Origin: Norana najaformis
Lineage: Eukaryota > Annelida > Clitellata > Crassiclitellata > Hormogastridae
Assembly: GCA_964023275.1 (NCBI GenBank)
Contig: OZ029927.1
Location: 19,451,762-19,515,761, forward strand
Direction of reading: 5' to 3'
DNA: 64,000 nt
This document shows, piece by piece, positions 22,401 to 34,400 of this stretch; position 1 is the stretch's first letter, and each line of letters starts with the position of its first letter. The translations under genes were made by a program, and so were the position numbers. The notes below the pieces were generated by a model. That model saw only the letters and a program-made list of their open reading frames with translations. It was not told the DNA's origin and made no database searches.

Positions 22401-25400
22401 GTGTGTATTGTCTGATTAAGTTTTTCAACAGTGCTACTTGCTTAGTCTTCAAATTTTCTTTGTATTGTGTGTTTTTTATATCAACCTGCTTTTTAGTGGA
22501 CTGAGTTCTTTAAAATGAGTCATTGTATGGAATGATTGAGACTTACTATAACTTAACGCTTTGTGCATGATAGAAGTGCAAAATAGAACATAATTATCAT
22601 TGTTAATAGTTTAAAATGGCTAGATTTTGTGTTTTATTTCAGTTGTTATTCTTATTGCCAAACTAGATATCACTTCCTGTATGATTTGATGATGAAGGGG
22701 CCTCTCTAATTCAAACCAGGCATCTTCTAATGCACATAATAAATAGAAGAATAATGATAACAGTGTTAGTCATAATACATATAGTAGTAATAATGATAAT
22801 AGTAATATGAATGTAATATTATTATTTCTAGGCATATCGTTTACTTGTACATTCCTAAGGATGAGCTTGTTTAAGTTTTTTCCAAATATTTTTCAATAGA
22901 TTCTAACCCAAGTTTTTCAAACCCTGGGCTGTGAAATTGGTATCTTGGACTAAATAATCAAACTAACAATAACAACTATTAATTTCATTATTATTATACC
23001 TTGGGTGAAAAAACAATAATTATAAAATAATAAAAATTGCAATAAAGTTAGGCAAATTCTTGATATTTCATGTTCTGATGATTTTTGCTGTTTGCTGCTT
23101 CTGATTTTAGCTCAGTATCTTAGCGAAAGACAGAATTTAACGAGCGAATTTGTTCGTGAGGTGAAAGAGCTTCATGCACGCTATGAATCTTCTGGTTTGC
23201 CCAAGTCAGATAAGCCAAGGAGCCTTCAAGATTTGCCTCAGGCAGTCTACTTGGATTCGGACTACCTGTTCAAGTACACGCTATCATCTGATGCCCTGAA
23301 ATATGACTAGTAAGAATTTTGATAAATTTGTGCTTACTCAGTCTGACAGTCTGCTTCAAAGAGCGTTGCTTACTCAAGAGAGAGCTGGAAAACCTTTCTT
23401 GTCTGATGTATCTGGATGTGATCAAGTGAAATGGGAGAATCAGAATGACGTGGAGCAATAATGATAGATGGCATGGTGATAGAAGAAATGGTGGGATATA
23501 ATATGGTATTTCATGGTAAGTTGGTAGTATGGTGATTTCGTGGTTGATGGTAGATGGTTTGGTGATAGATTCTGTGGCAGTAATGACCCCTGATCATAGA
23601 AGATACAGTTCGTCAGGGCATTTTAGGACTAGCAAAATAAGTCTTAATTAAGTATATTTTAGGTCAGGTATGCATAAAGTTCTTTATGAATAATTAATCA
23701 CTGATTTGTTATGAGATCATGTGGAAAAAATAGTCAGGAGTGAGTAACGGTTCTGGTTTTGAAGGATTTCTCTGGGCCTGACATTTCTTCAAAGTCATGG
23801 GTCACGCTCAGTTATGATCACTTTGGGGTTGTTTTCTTTATAAATATAATCGTATCATCAAATTACCTACAATGCGTGCAGGAGGTACCATGATAAAGAA
23901 GGTGGTTCTTCCAGGAGGAGACTAATCATTGTGCCTTGGTTGAGTTGACTCTTGAAATCAGCATCAAAGAGCTAAGATCCAAAACTGAGTCTTGATCTAG
24001 TCTTGAGACTAAGCTCATTGGGTTGAATCTTGAGATCAGCGTCAAAGACCTAAGATCCAGAACTGAGTCTTTATCTATTTTTGAGACTAAGCTCATTGGG
24101 TTGAAGCTTGAGATCAGCATCAAAGAGCTAAGATCCAGAACTGAGTCTTTATCTATTTTTGAGACTAAGCAAGCTCACTTTGTTGAGGAGGGGACATCAT
24201 AGAAGGTGACACCTGGTTTTTGGCTGCACCAATGTTTTTTTATGTTTTTCTCAGTCGAATTGGACGCAGTCTGCTGACTGTACAAAGCACAGTCAAGCTA
24301 CCCGACAGTGTTCAACGGGAAAGTTTTCAACTGGTCGACACAGTTAACTGGACATCCAATCTGGACAGCTTCTTTAGTCGAGCCAAGCAAGGGAATCCGC
24401 ACGTCCGGTACCCATCTGGTCACTCATGTAGTATCTTAGTTAGCCTCTCAAAAGCCCTACAGGGTGACTTGGTGGCTGATTGCAGAGAAGGAACGTTCGC
24501 CGAACCTCGTGGACGATCGTGGGACATGCAGTTGATTCCTCGTTGAGGACCTCGGCCAATATATAGTCGGCTCAAAAGCATTTTGGTGATGATGTTGACA
24601 AATTTTCTGATTGATAGGAAGTGTTATCTGACCCATCATAAAAACTCATCCGTGCTCCACCGCTTCCAATTTCTACATCGGCCTTTCACTCAAAAACTGA
24701 AAACATTCCTCTTTCACAGATCCTGTCCTGACACCACTTCTTCCTCTTATCTCTCTCTGTGCTCCAATCCCGAACACCATCCACCATAGCTGCCACGCTG
24801 TCTGTCTGTCTGCCTTTTGGATCTTGACCTGGAACCGCACCCTTTTGCCTATCGATTTTGTTTAGACAGAGCGTCTGTGAATAAGCTGGTCCCCGTGACG
24901 TGGCTTTCGTTGGGCGCTGTAGAAATCTCGGAATTACGATTACGAATATGATTACGAAGTGTGTGCTTGTTTCAGATATCTTTACTTTGCGTCAAAGACC
25001 GGCGTTTTTCGAATCTACCCGGGAATCGACTGGGCGAGGGATTTCATTGGCTTTCCTCTTGACTACGAACCACGAGTGCAGCAGTGGTACGTCAGCCGGA
25101 AAACTGGTCCGAAGAATATTGTGATTATCTTTGATGGGAGTCTTTCTATGAAAGGCCGAAGGTACGCACCTAATTATAATTACCATAATTACCACAAAAC
25201 AAACCAATAATAATAATAATAACAATAATAACAATAATAATAATAATAGGCCTAATAATAATAACAGTAATAGCTAAACAGCGGCAAAGACGAACCACTC
25301 CAGACCAAGTCCCTGTTGTGTCATTTAATTTTGTTTCACTCCCTTGAGTCCTGTGGAAGTTTTAACACTTATAACATAATAGCTATATTAGTATTTATTC

Positions 25401-28400
25401 AGTAATTATATATTAATTGTTATAACAATAATAATATAATAATAATTATTTATTTAGTGCCCTTTCAAAATATCTACTTGGAGAGGCGTTTCCTGCCCAG
25501 CGCTGACGAAAGAGAACAGTTTTCAAAGGTTAAGAAAATGTGCGTGTAGTATCCCTGTCCAGGAAGACTGGCAGATAGTGTATTTCCCAAAATACTTTGA
25601 GATATGATCCTCTAGGTTTAAAATAATGATGATCATGGTGATACTACTACTACTACTACCACCACCACCACCACCACTACTACTACTACCACTAATAATA
25701 ATAATAATAATAATAATTTGAAACTCTGGGCCCAATAAATAAAGATGGTCTCGCTTTCATCAAGCACCTCGGCTATTGCCTTGCACAGCTATGAGGAGAT
25801 ATCAGAGAAACTACTTTCCTCCACCAGCGCCTATCTATGGCTATCCAGTGCTTCATTGCTGTCGCTTTTTGCAGGACCTTTCCCGCCGGAAAAGCCGTCA
25901 GCAAAGACTAGCCTTCCCAGAATAACGCTTCCCCTAATTTTTTGTAATCCTGAAAAAATAACGTACAAATCATGTTAGATTTTTTTGATAATAATTGTAA
26001 TAGCAAAACCTGTTAATTTTTTCATCTGAAGCCTGCACATGGCCAAGTCTGTGGCCCGAATCATTCTGAATATGTTGAATCATCAGTATCACATCAACGC
26101 CATCTTGTCTGCATCTCGAGTTTTCAATGCCAAAGGAGCGATCATCCAACCTGAAGCCAAAACGCATACTCTGAGCTGCAGTGGGGAGGATCTTCTTCCA
26201 GCGACGGATCTCAATCTGCAGGACCTTCGTGTGGCAATCCAGAATATCGAGGCTTCCGGTGGATCGGATCATCTGTTAGTGTTCTTCTGAATTCCAAATT
26301 ATTTACCTAATTTTAATATAAATGTAAAATGTAGTTGTACACGTTTTTCAATAAGCAAAGTAAGTAAAGTATCCCATAATCCCACAAATGAGACATAGGG
26401 AGGCACACGTTTTCTTTCTTTAGTCCCTTAAGCCGGCAATGGACTAATCCCAAGATCTTGGACATGGGGCCAGTGCATCACAGGACTTGCCGTTTACTTC
26501 TCAGCATTCTGGTACCATATTGTACTGTTTGGTGACAGAGGCACATGTGCGCAAACAACTTGCCCAGGGTTGTTACACGGAGTCGAACCCGCAACCGCAT
26601 GATCATTGACCAAACACGTTATGGACATACCACCGTGTCGCACTGTATTTAATAGTGACCATATTATGGTAAGGTATAGTAAGATATTCAGAGATGACCT
26701 GTGAATACCTAATTATTTACTCAATTTTAATTAAGTAAGTTATGACAAGATATGAAGGGTGGCTCATACATTCATACATGCAATGGTAGTAACCCATGAC
26801 ACTAAGTTGAATAGAGCACCGAAAAATTTAACAGAAAATACACTTTACCGAAATCTTTAAGTGGCGAATATTTCCTCGAGATTGGTGAGTTGGGGAGTGC
26901 TTGGGTCTCCAAGGGGGCCAGCGCTGACAGATAACTTAGAGCCGGCTCTAAAGAGTTTGTGATTGTTTGTTTCACACCTATTTGAACGACTGTCGTCCAT
27001 CTGTCTACCTGTCTGAACTTTGGATCTCAGTATGGAACCCGAAACGAAACATGACTACACCTGCCTCACCGATTTTGATTTGAATGATGTGGTTTTGAAT
27101 TATGTGGTTTCCACGGATTAGGTTTTTTGGGGGTGCTGAAGACATCCAGAGATTATGAATATGAGTGGTAGGTTTGGTTAATGGTTATTTGCTATTTGCC
27201 TCTGTGTGGTCCTTATATGTCTATTTAAGTGCTTGGATACAACATTTACATATACAACATAAATACATACATACATACATACATACATATAGCTTTAGCT
27301 GAGCACCTGTCAATAAGCTGGTTCCCACGAATTAGCTTTTTGGATGCTGAAGAAATCTGGAGATTAAGATGATGTAAAGTCTATATAGTTTTTGGTTATT
27401 ATGTATTTAATCGTAATCATAATTCCGAGATTTCTACAGCCCCAGCGAAAGCCACATCACGGGGTATTTAGTTGAACAGTTCTTGTGTTGTTAGCATTGC
27501 CTTCCAGATGGCTTTCAAGATGTTCGAGAAGCAGCGCTTGAAGCTTGAAAGTAAAGAAATGAGCTGCAGGAACATGATATTATTCATAACGGATGGCAAG
27601 AAGATGGATGGCGATGTCCGCTGCACATCAGGTGCGTCTTCTGAATCTAAAATCCTGTTCTACTGGTGCTAAGTGGGATGTGGTGGTGTAGTGGTATGGT
27701 CTGTGCCTCGTAACCAGAGGGTCGCGGGTTCGAATCTGCCCCAAGCCACTGCATAGCGACCTTGGACAAGTTGCTCGACCACAATTGTCTATGAGGAAGG
27801 CAACGGGAAACTACCTCACTCATCTCATCCCCTTTGTGAATTTTTACGACATAGACTGTTCCTGTATTTCTGTGTTTTTTCTGTGGTCAAATTGTAGGCG
27901 CACATATTTACATGGAAGATAACTCAAAGAAGTTTACCCCAGGAAATATCTGTCACTTTGGGTATGATTACATCATTGATTCGGTGAATCTACTCAAGGC
28001 TTCCATCAGTCCGTTAAAGGTACATTTGATTTTGGCTTTATCTTAAGAAATGCTTAACTGCAAGTATGGCAGATCAAGTTCATGCTTACTTTTTTGCGTT
28101 TTTACATGTAAGTATAATGTAATGTAAGAAAAAGTTTGCGTGTCACCTTATAAGCACCTCTCGGAAGCATTGCTAACACGGTCATCTAACTGACGTAACA
28201 CATGAACAGAATCTGTATTTCACTGAATCACATGAAACATTATGTATATGTACGTCTGCATGCGTGATGGTGGTAAAGTTTGTAGTTAAGTAAGTACTTT
28301 ACTGCCTGAAGTGGCCCAAGAAACATTTTCAGCATGTCTTTATAGTTCTGTTGAGTACTTTACTGCCCAAGAAACATTTTCAGCATGTCTTTATAGTTCT

Positions 28401-31400
28401 GTTGAGTATTTTACTGCCCAAGAAACATTTTCAGCATGTCTTTATAGTTCTGTTGAGTACTTTACTGCCCAAGAAACATTTTCAGCATGTCTGTATAGTT
28501 CTGTTGAGTACTTTACTGCCTCAAGTGGCCCAAGAAACATTTTCAGCATGTCTTTATAGTTCTGTTGAGTACTTTACTGCCCAAGAAACATTTTCAGCAT
28601 GTCTTTATAGTTCTGTTGAGTACTTTACTGCCCAAGAAACATTTTCAGCATGTCTTTATAGTTCTGTTGAGTACTTTACTGCCCAAGAAACATTTTCAGC
28701 ATGTCTTTATAGTTCTGTTGAGTACTTTACTGCCCAAGAAACATTTTCAGCATGTCTTTATAGTTCTGTTGAGTACTTTACTGTCTCAAGTGGCCCAAGA
28801 AACATTTTCAGCATGTCTTTGTAGTTCTGTTGAGTACTTTATTGCCTCAAATGGCCCAAGAAACATTTTCAGCATGTCTTTATAGTTCTGTTGAGTACTT
28901 TACTGCCTCAAGTGGCCCAAGAAACATTTTCAGCATGTCTTTGTAGTTCTGTTGAGTACTTTATTGCCTCAAATGGCCCAAGAAACATTTTCAGCATGTC
29001 TTTATAGTTCTTTTGAGTACTTTACTGCCCAAGAAACATTTTCAGCATGTCTTTACAGTTCTGTTGAATACTTTACTACCTCAAGTGGCCCAAGAAACAT
29101 TTTCAGCATGTCTTTATAGTTCTGTTGAGTACTTTATTGCCTCAAGTGGCCCAAGAAACATTTTCAGGATGTCTTTATAGTTCTGTTGAGTACTTTATTG
29201 CCTCAAGTGGCCCAAGAAACATTTTCAGGATGTCTTTATAGTTCTGTTGAGTACTTTACTGCCTCAAGTGGCCCAAGAAACATTTTCAGCATGTCTTTAC
29301 AGTTCTGTTGAGTACTTTATTGCCTCAAATGGCCCAAGAAACATTTTCAGCATGTCTTTATAGTTCTGTTGAGTACTTTATTGCCTCAAGTGGCCCAAGA
29401 AACATTTTCAGGATGTCTTTATAGTTCTGTTGAGTACTTTACTGCCTCAAGTGGCCCAAGAAACATTTTCAGCATGTCTTTACAGTTCTGTTGAGTACTT
29501 TATTGCCTCAAGTGGCCCAAGAAACATTTTCAGCATGTCTTTATAGTTCTGTTGAGTACTTTACTGCCCGGCTTATTGGTAGTTACTAATTACTTATTAT
29601 TCAAGTTGCCCAAGAAACATTTTCGGTGTATCGTGAGAATTATCTCATTTGATCTGATAGATGGCCAAACGCCTCTGTGGGGTTCGTATAACGTGCTGTA
29701 TAAGTTTTCTGATACATACACATGACTTGTTTAATTATTTCTTTTGTCATACAGGTAGACATTTTCACGTTTCTCACGAACGACCAATCAGATTCGACGG
29801 ACACGGGTGAATACCTGGCTGGAAGGCTTGCCTGTGAAAACCATGGCGTCGTTTCGAGGATCGTAGACGAAAGCGACTACTTCCGCCAAATGCAGCCGTT
29901 TTTTGACTACATGGAGAGGAACGATATGGCGCAGCAGAACTACCAGTTTCTGTCGAGCTGTTACAGTTCACCGGGCGACCAGAGCGCAGTGATATCGATG
30001 ACACAGCCAGTGTATACGGACGAGTGAGGGGGAACTTTCAGTGTTTCTTATCGTCGTTATCGTTATCGTCTAATCGTAATGGTAATCTCAGTAAGAGCTC
30101 AGACAGCTCGTTGTTTAAAGACGTTCTTATTTCCCATGGCCTCTCATGCTGGAAGCGCCTCTGAGTAGTTTATTCTGTAAGCAAAGTTATATAAGTTATC
30201 AAATACAATACAATCTCGAGATTTCTACAGCGCCCAATGAAAGCCAAGTCGCGGGAACCAGTTTATTCACGCACGCTCTGTCAAAACAAAGTCGATAGGC
30301 AATAGGGTTCAGTTCCAGGTCAAGATCCAGGAGTCAGGCAGGTAGACAGTCGGACGGCTACGGTGGATGGTGATTGAAATTGAAGCGAGGAGAGAGATAA
30401 GGGGAACAGGAAGAGTTAGGATAAGACTTTTTGGAAAAGTAATATTTTCAGTTTTGAGTTAAAGACCAGTGCCGAAACTGCAAGAGGTGAAGTGCTGCGA
30501 GTTCGTGTCATGGGTAATAATTCCCTTTGATGCGTGCGTACGCCCATACATAGTCCCACAGCGGCGCAGGGAAGGGAGAAGAATGGAAGGAAGAAGGTAG
30601 GGGAAGAGGCAGGGAAGAGGGAGAGGGAGAAACTGGTACAACAGAGGTTTTACCTCAGTAGGAACATTTGCCTAGACTCGTTCATTACGAACAACCAGTT
30701 CATTTGTATGCAAACGATTTGTTATTAGTGTTCAGTGGCGGCTAATATTCTGCATTTTGTATGATCGTTGAAGCAAAGAACATCTTGGTGTTGTTGGAGT
30801 GGACATCCCGCTCGAAAAGTTGGAGTCCTTGTTTAGAGATGTCCTTTGGGCAAAGGTTCATGCATTTATTGCAATTCTTGCGGACGGATCGACTCTCGTT
30901 CACCCACTGATGAAGCAATCGTACATGGTGAGTTATGTTCTCTGTGAAGCTACGTCAGTAACATCTGCTGATGGAAGTAGTCGTACATGGTGAGTTATGC
31001 TTCCAATGAAGTTACGTCAGTAACATCTGCTGATGGAAGCGGTCATTCGTGGTGAGTTTTGCTCTCAGTGAAGCTGCCGCAGTAACATCTGCTGATGGAA
31101 GCAGTCGTACATGGTGAGTTATGTTCTCAGTAAAGCTGCCTCAGTAACTTCTGCTGATGGAAGCCCAGGGAGGGAGAGAGGATCGTGAAGGTCATACCGT
31201 AAATAGTAAAAAAGCTACTTTGAGAACTTCCTCTTGAAAGTCTTCTTCTTCAGTGTTCTGCCCTTTGGCAGGTCCAAGAATCTAAAGATGCCACTCTTCA
31301 CTGTTCTTTGCTCTTTCCTTATCTTCTGTGTAGCCCCATCTTCCTTTTTTATCCATCATTCAGACCAACAGCATATTCCTTGTCTTCCTGGAATATGTTG

Positions 31401-34400
31401 TTGGACTGGATGATGGATAAAGAAAGAAGAGGGGGGTACAAAGAAATGCCACACTGTAAAATTGTAAATTCTGATCGTGCAGAACCTATGGTGCGTAAGA
31501 GTGTAGACTGTCTTGGGAAAGAAATCATCCAAGGCACAATGCCTTGATCCTGAGCTCAGAGGCGACCCAAGATGACATGGATAGGCAACATCAAGTCATG
31601 GAATGAATTGTCGTTTGACCAGTTATTACACGAGACAAGGGAAAAACAAAATTGTCCGTGGTGCAGCCAATCCTCGGCTCTTAATCGTAATCTCGAGATT
31701 TCTACAGCGCCTAACGAAAGCTAAGTCGCGGGAACCAGCTTATTCAAAGGCGCTCAGTCAAAACAAAATCGATAGGCAAGAAGAGGGGTTAGGACGGTTC
31801 AAGACATGACAAGACAAGCACTTATCTACAAACATACCTGAAACTGACGTTTCTTTTCTGATTTTTAATTGCAGCGCAGTGCAGAAAAAGCAAAGTATTT
31901 AGGTTTATATTCGCTGGAAACGGAGGCTGGACAGCCCGAACAATTTTCAGAGGTCATGAAAATGTTGCTCAGTCGAAAAACTGGCAGCGTTCCCATCACC
32001 AAGAACCCAGGTCGTGCGGCCCGCTTCAAAAAGTTTATCTATCTACTCCCTACTACGTCCTCCGAGTACTTTGTTACTTATATTCCCGGTGAGTTTTTGG
32101 AATTGATTGCATCCCATGTTCAGGATGTTTTATAATGTTTGTAGGGGGTGAGGCAAGTAGGGAATACTGTTTTGGGGTCCATATTCAACTTTTGCAGTGT
32201 ATTTTGTATCCTGAATATACTCCAAACCTTTGAGAAACCAGCCTATCTCTCGCAGTCTCCTGTTACTATTCGTTAGCTACGGACAATGAAGGCAATTGCC
32301 AAAAACTGCTGAATTAGGTCAGCTGCAGTGTAGGGTTGGCCTAATTAAGAGAGAGAGACAGACAGAGAGACAGAGACAGAGAGACAGACAGAGGAGACAA
32401 CTGTACAAGGTGGAGTCGCTTAGGCAGATGGATCGTAATCGTAAACTCGAAATTTCTAAAGCGGTACTGAAGTGACCAATTTATTTTTGAAATATGAATA
32501 GGAAGACTGACCTTTGTCGTCTCTTAATGGCTTACTGAAATATGGCAGGGTACGAACACTGCACGAACTCTAACTCAACAAAGTGTCTCAAGTGTGCAGA
32601 CATTTTTTTTGAATATTTTTGGTAGAATATACGATAAAAAATTTGCTATTTTAAAAGCTCCTTGCATTGTAATCGTGGTCTGTTCAGGAGTTATACTTAA
32701 AACTCATTTATTTAGACTTTATTACGATTAACTTAGTTTATGTTACGCGCTTTCGTGCAAGACTAGTTTTGTTTAAGCGCGCTATAAATGTTAGCTTACT
32801 TACTTACTTACTATACGTATTGTAATTGTATGATAGTCTTTGTCTGCAGTTATTGCCTATTCGTACAGTGATTATGAAATCGGTGCTGCCATCTTGCGAG
32901 TCCAAAATGAAAAAGGACACCTGTCTAGTATATTAGTGTTTTGAACCTAAAATTCAACAAATATTCTCAAAATGCACAGACATTTTTAAAGACTGTGTGA
33001 TTATAAATTGTGTTATTTTAATGCCTTCCTTATGTTGAAGTTTCTTATGTTTAGCCGTTGAATTGTAATAGAAATCGTGAGAGTTGAGATTAGCATTTTA
33101 AGCCACCTTTTTAGTGGAGTGATATCACAGTATAGAAGGCAGTATCGGAATTTAACAGGTATCGCTTCTCGGCCTTTTGGCTAAGATCAAAGTGTAGTAT
33201 CTGTTCTTATCAGCTTAATATCTGATACGTCCCCTATCCGGGGACATCGATATTAAACTGATTTTTGGACTTGGGAGAAGATGCAGGGGCTTGCTCCGGC
33301 TTCTCCACGGGTTGGCCCGGTATTGCAGTACCTCCGGGATCGGCCCACTCCCCTCAAGGGGAGAAAATCGAAGAAACAGTAAGAAAATAGATACAAATCC
33401 CCTTGCATTCGGCATGATGTCTTTCTGTAAAAGAAGAATGATCTTCGAATGTTTTTCTGTACTGGTTCACAGAATCCGACTACTCCATCGGCATCAATAT
33501 CTTCAAGCCAGATTTAAATTACCGTAAACTCAAGGCATATACTGGCCGGGCTGGCACGAGCTATCTACACACGCTGTTGGCAGCGAAGGACAACCAACAG
33601 ATATCGCAGCTAGTGGCAGAATTACAGCCGCAAAATGGCTTAGACGAGGGCCGACTCTACACAGGTACAGGCGACTTTTTAATTGCTCAGCTGACTGTAA
33701 GAATTCACAAAACATCTTGCCAACAAATATCCAACGTTAGAGGAGTATGATGGCTGGTTGCACTTGCAGTTACTGGCTATCCGTACAGTGATTATGAAAT
33801 CAGTGCTGCCATCTTGCGAATCAAAAATGAAACAGGACACCTGTCTAGTAAATTAGGATTTTCAAACTCAAAATTCAACAAATATTCTCAAAATGTACAG
33901 AAATGTTTACAGAATGTGTGCTTATAAATTGTGTTATTTTGACGGCTTCCCCTATGTTAAAGTTTCTTGTGTTTAGCAGTCTTCTAGTGCTGAGCTCCAA
34001 AATTCTCATTGCCATGCCAAAAAGCCACATCAGACAGACCAGCTGATTCACTGACCCTGCATCTAATCAAGTCCTCAAGAGCTGGGTTTTTCGGTCAGTG
34101 TCAGCACCAGAGAGGCCAAGCTAGAGGTGGAGACTATGGAGATTGTATAAGGACAGTCTCCCTTCAAACATTCGTACTTTTCCACTTAGTTTAACTCAGT
34201 GTTCATTCTCTGTTAACTTGAAAACGCACTTGTTTAGATCGGTAGGATAGCCGTGTCATCAGCGCTTTTGAGAGGTACTTGAAGAGCGCTATATAAGTGC
34301 TTATTACATTACATTACAAGGACTTTGAGTTAGGCAGGCAGTCGATTGGGAAAGCTATTGAATCAAAATCAGTCAGTAAGTCAAGGCTGAAGGCCCTAAC

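Noticed and set aside
27673..27745. tRNA gene at 27.7 kb (also 63.0, 44.3 and 51.3 kb)
   Set aside because: Box A and box B are present, but acceptor stems do not pair and the sequence continues into repeated SINE bodies.
33215..33415. Minus-strand frame over the U2 gene
   Set aside because: It is a shadow of the snRNA with no supporting features.
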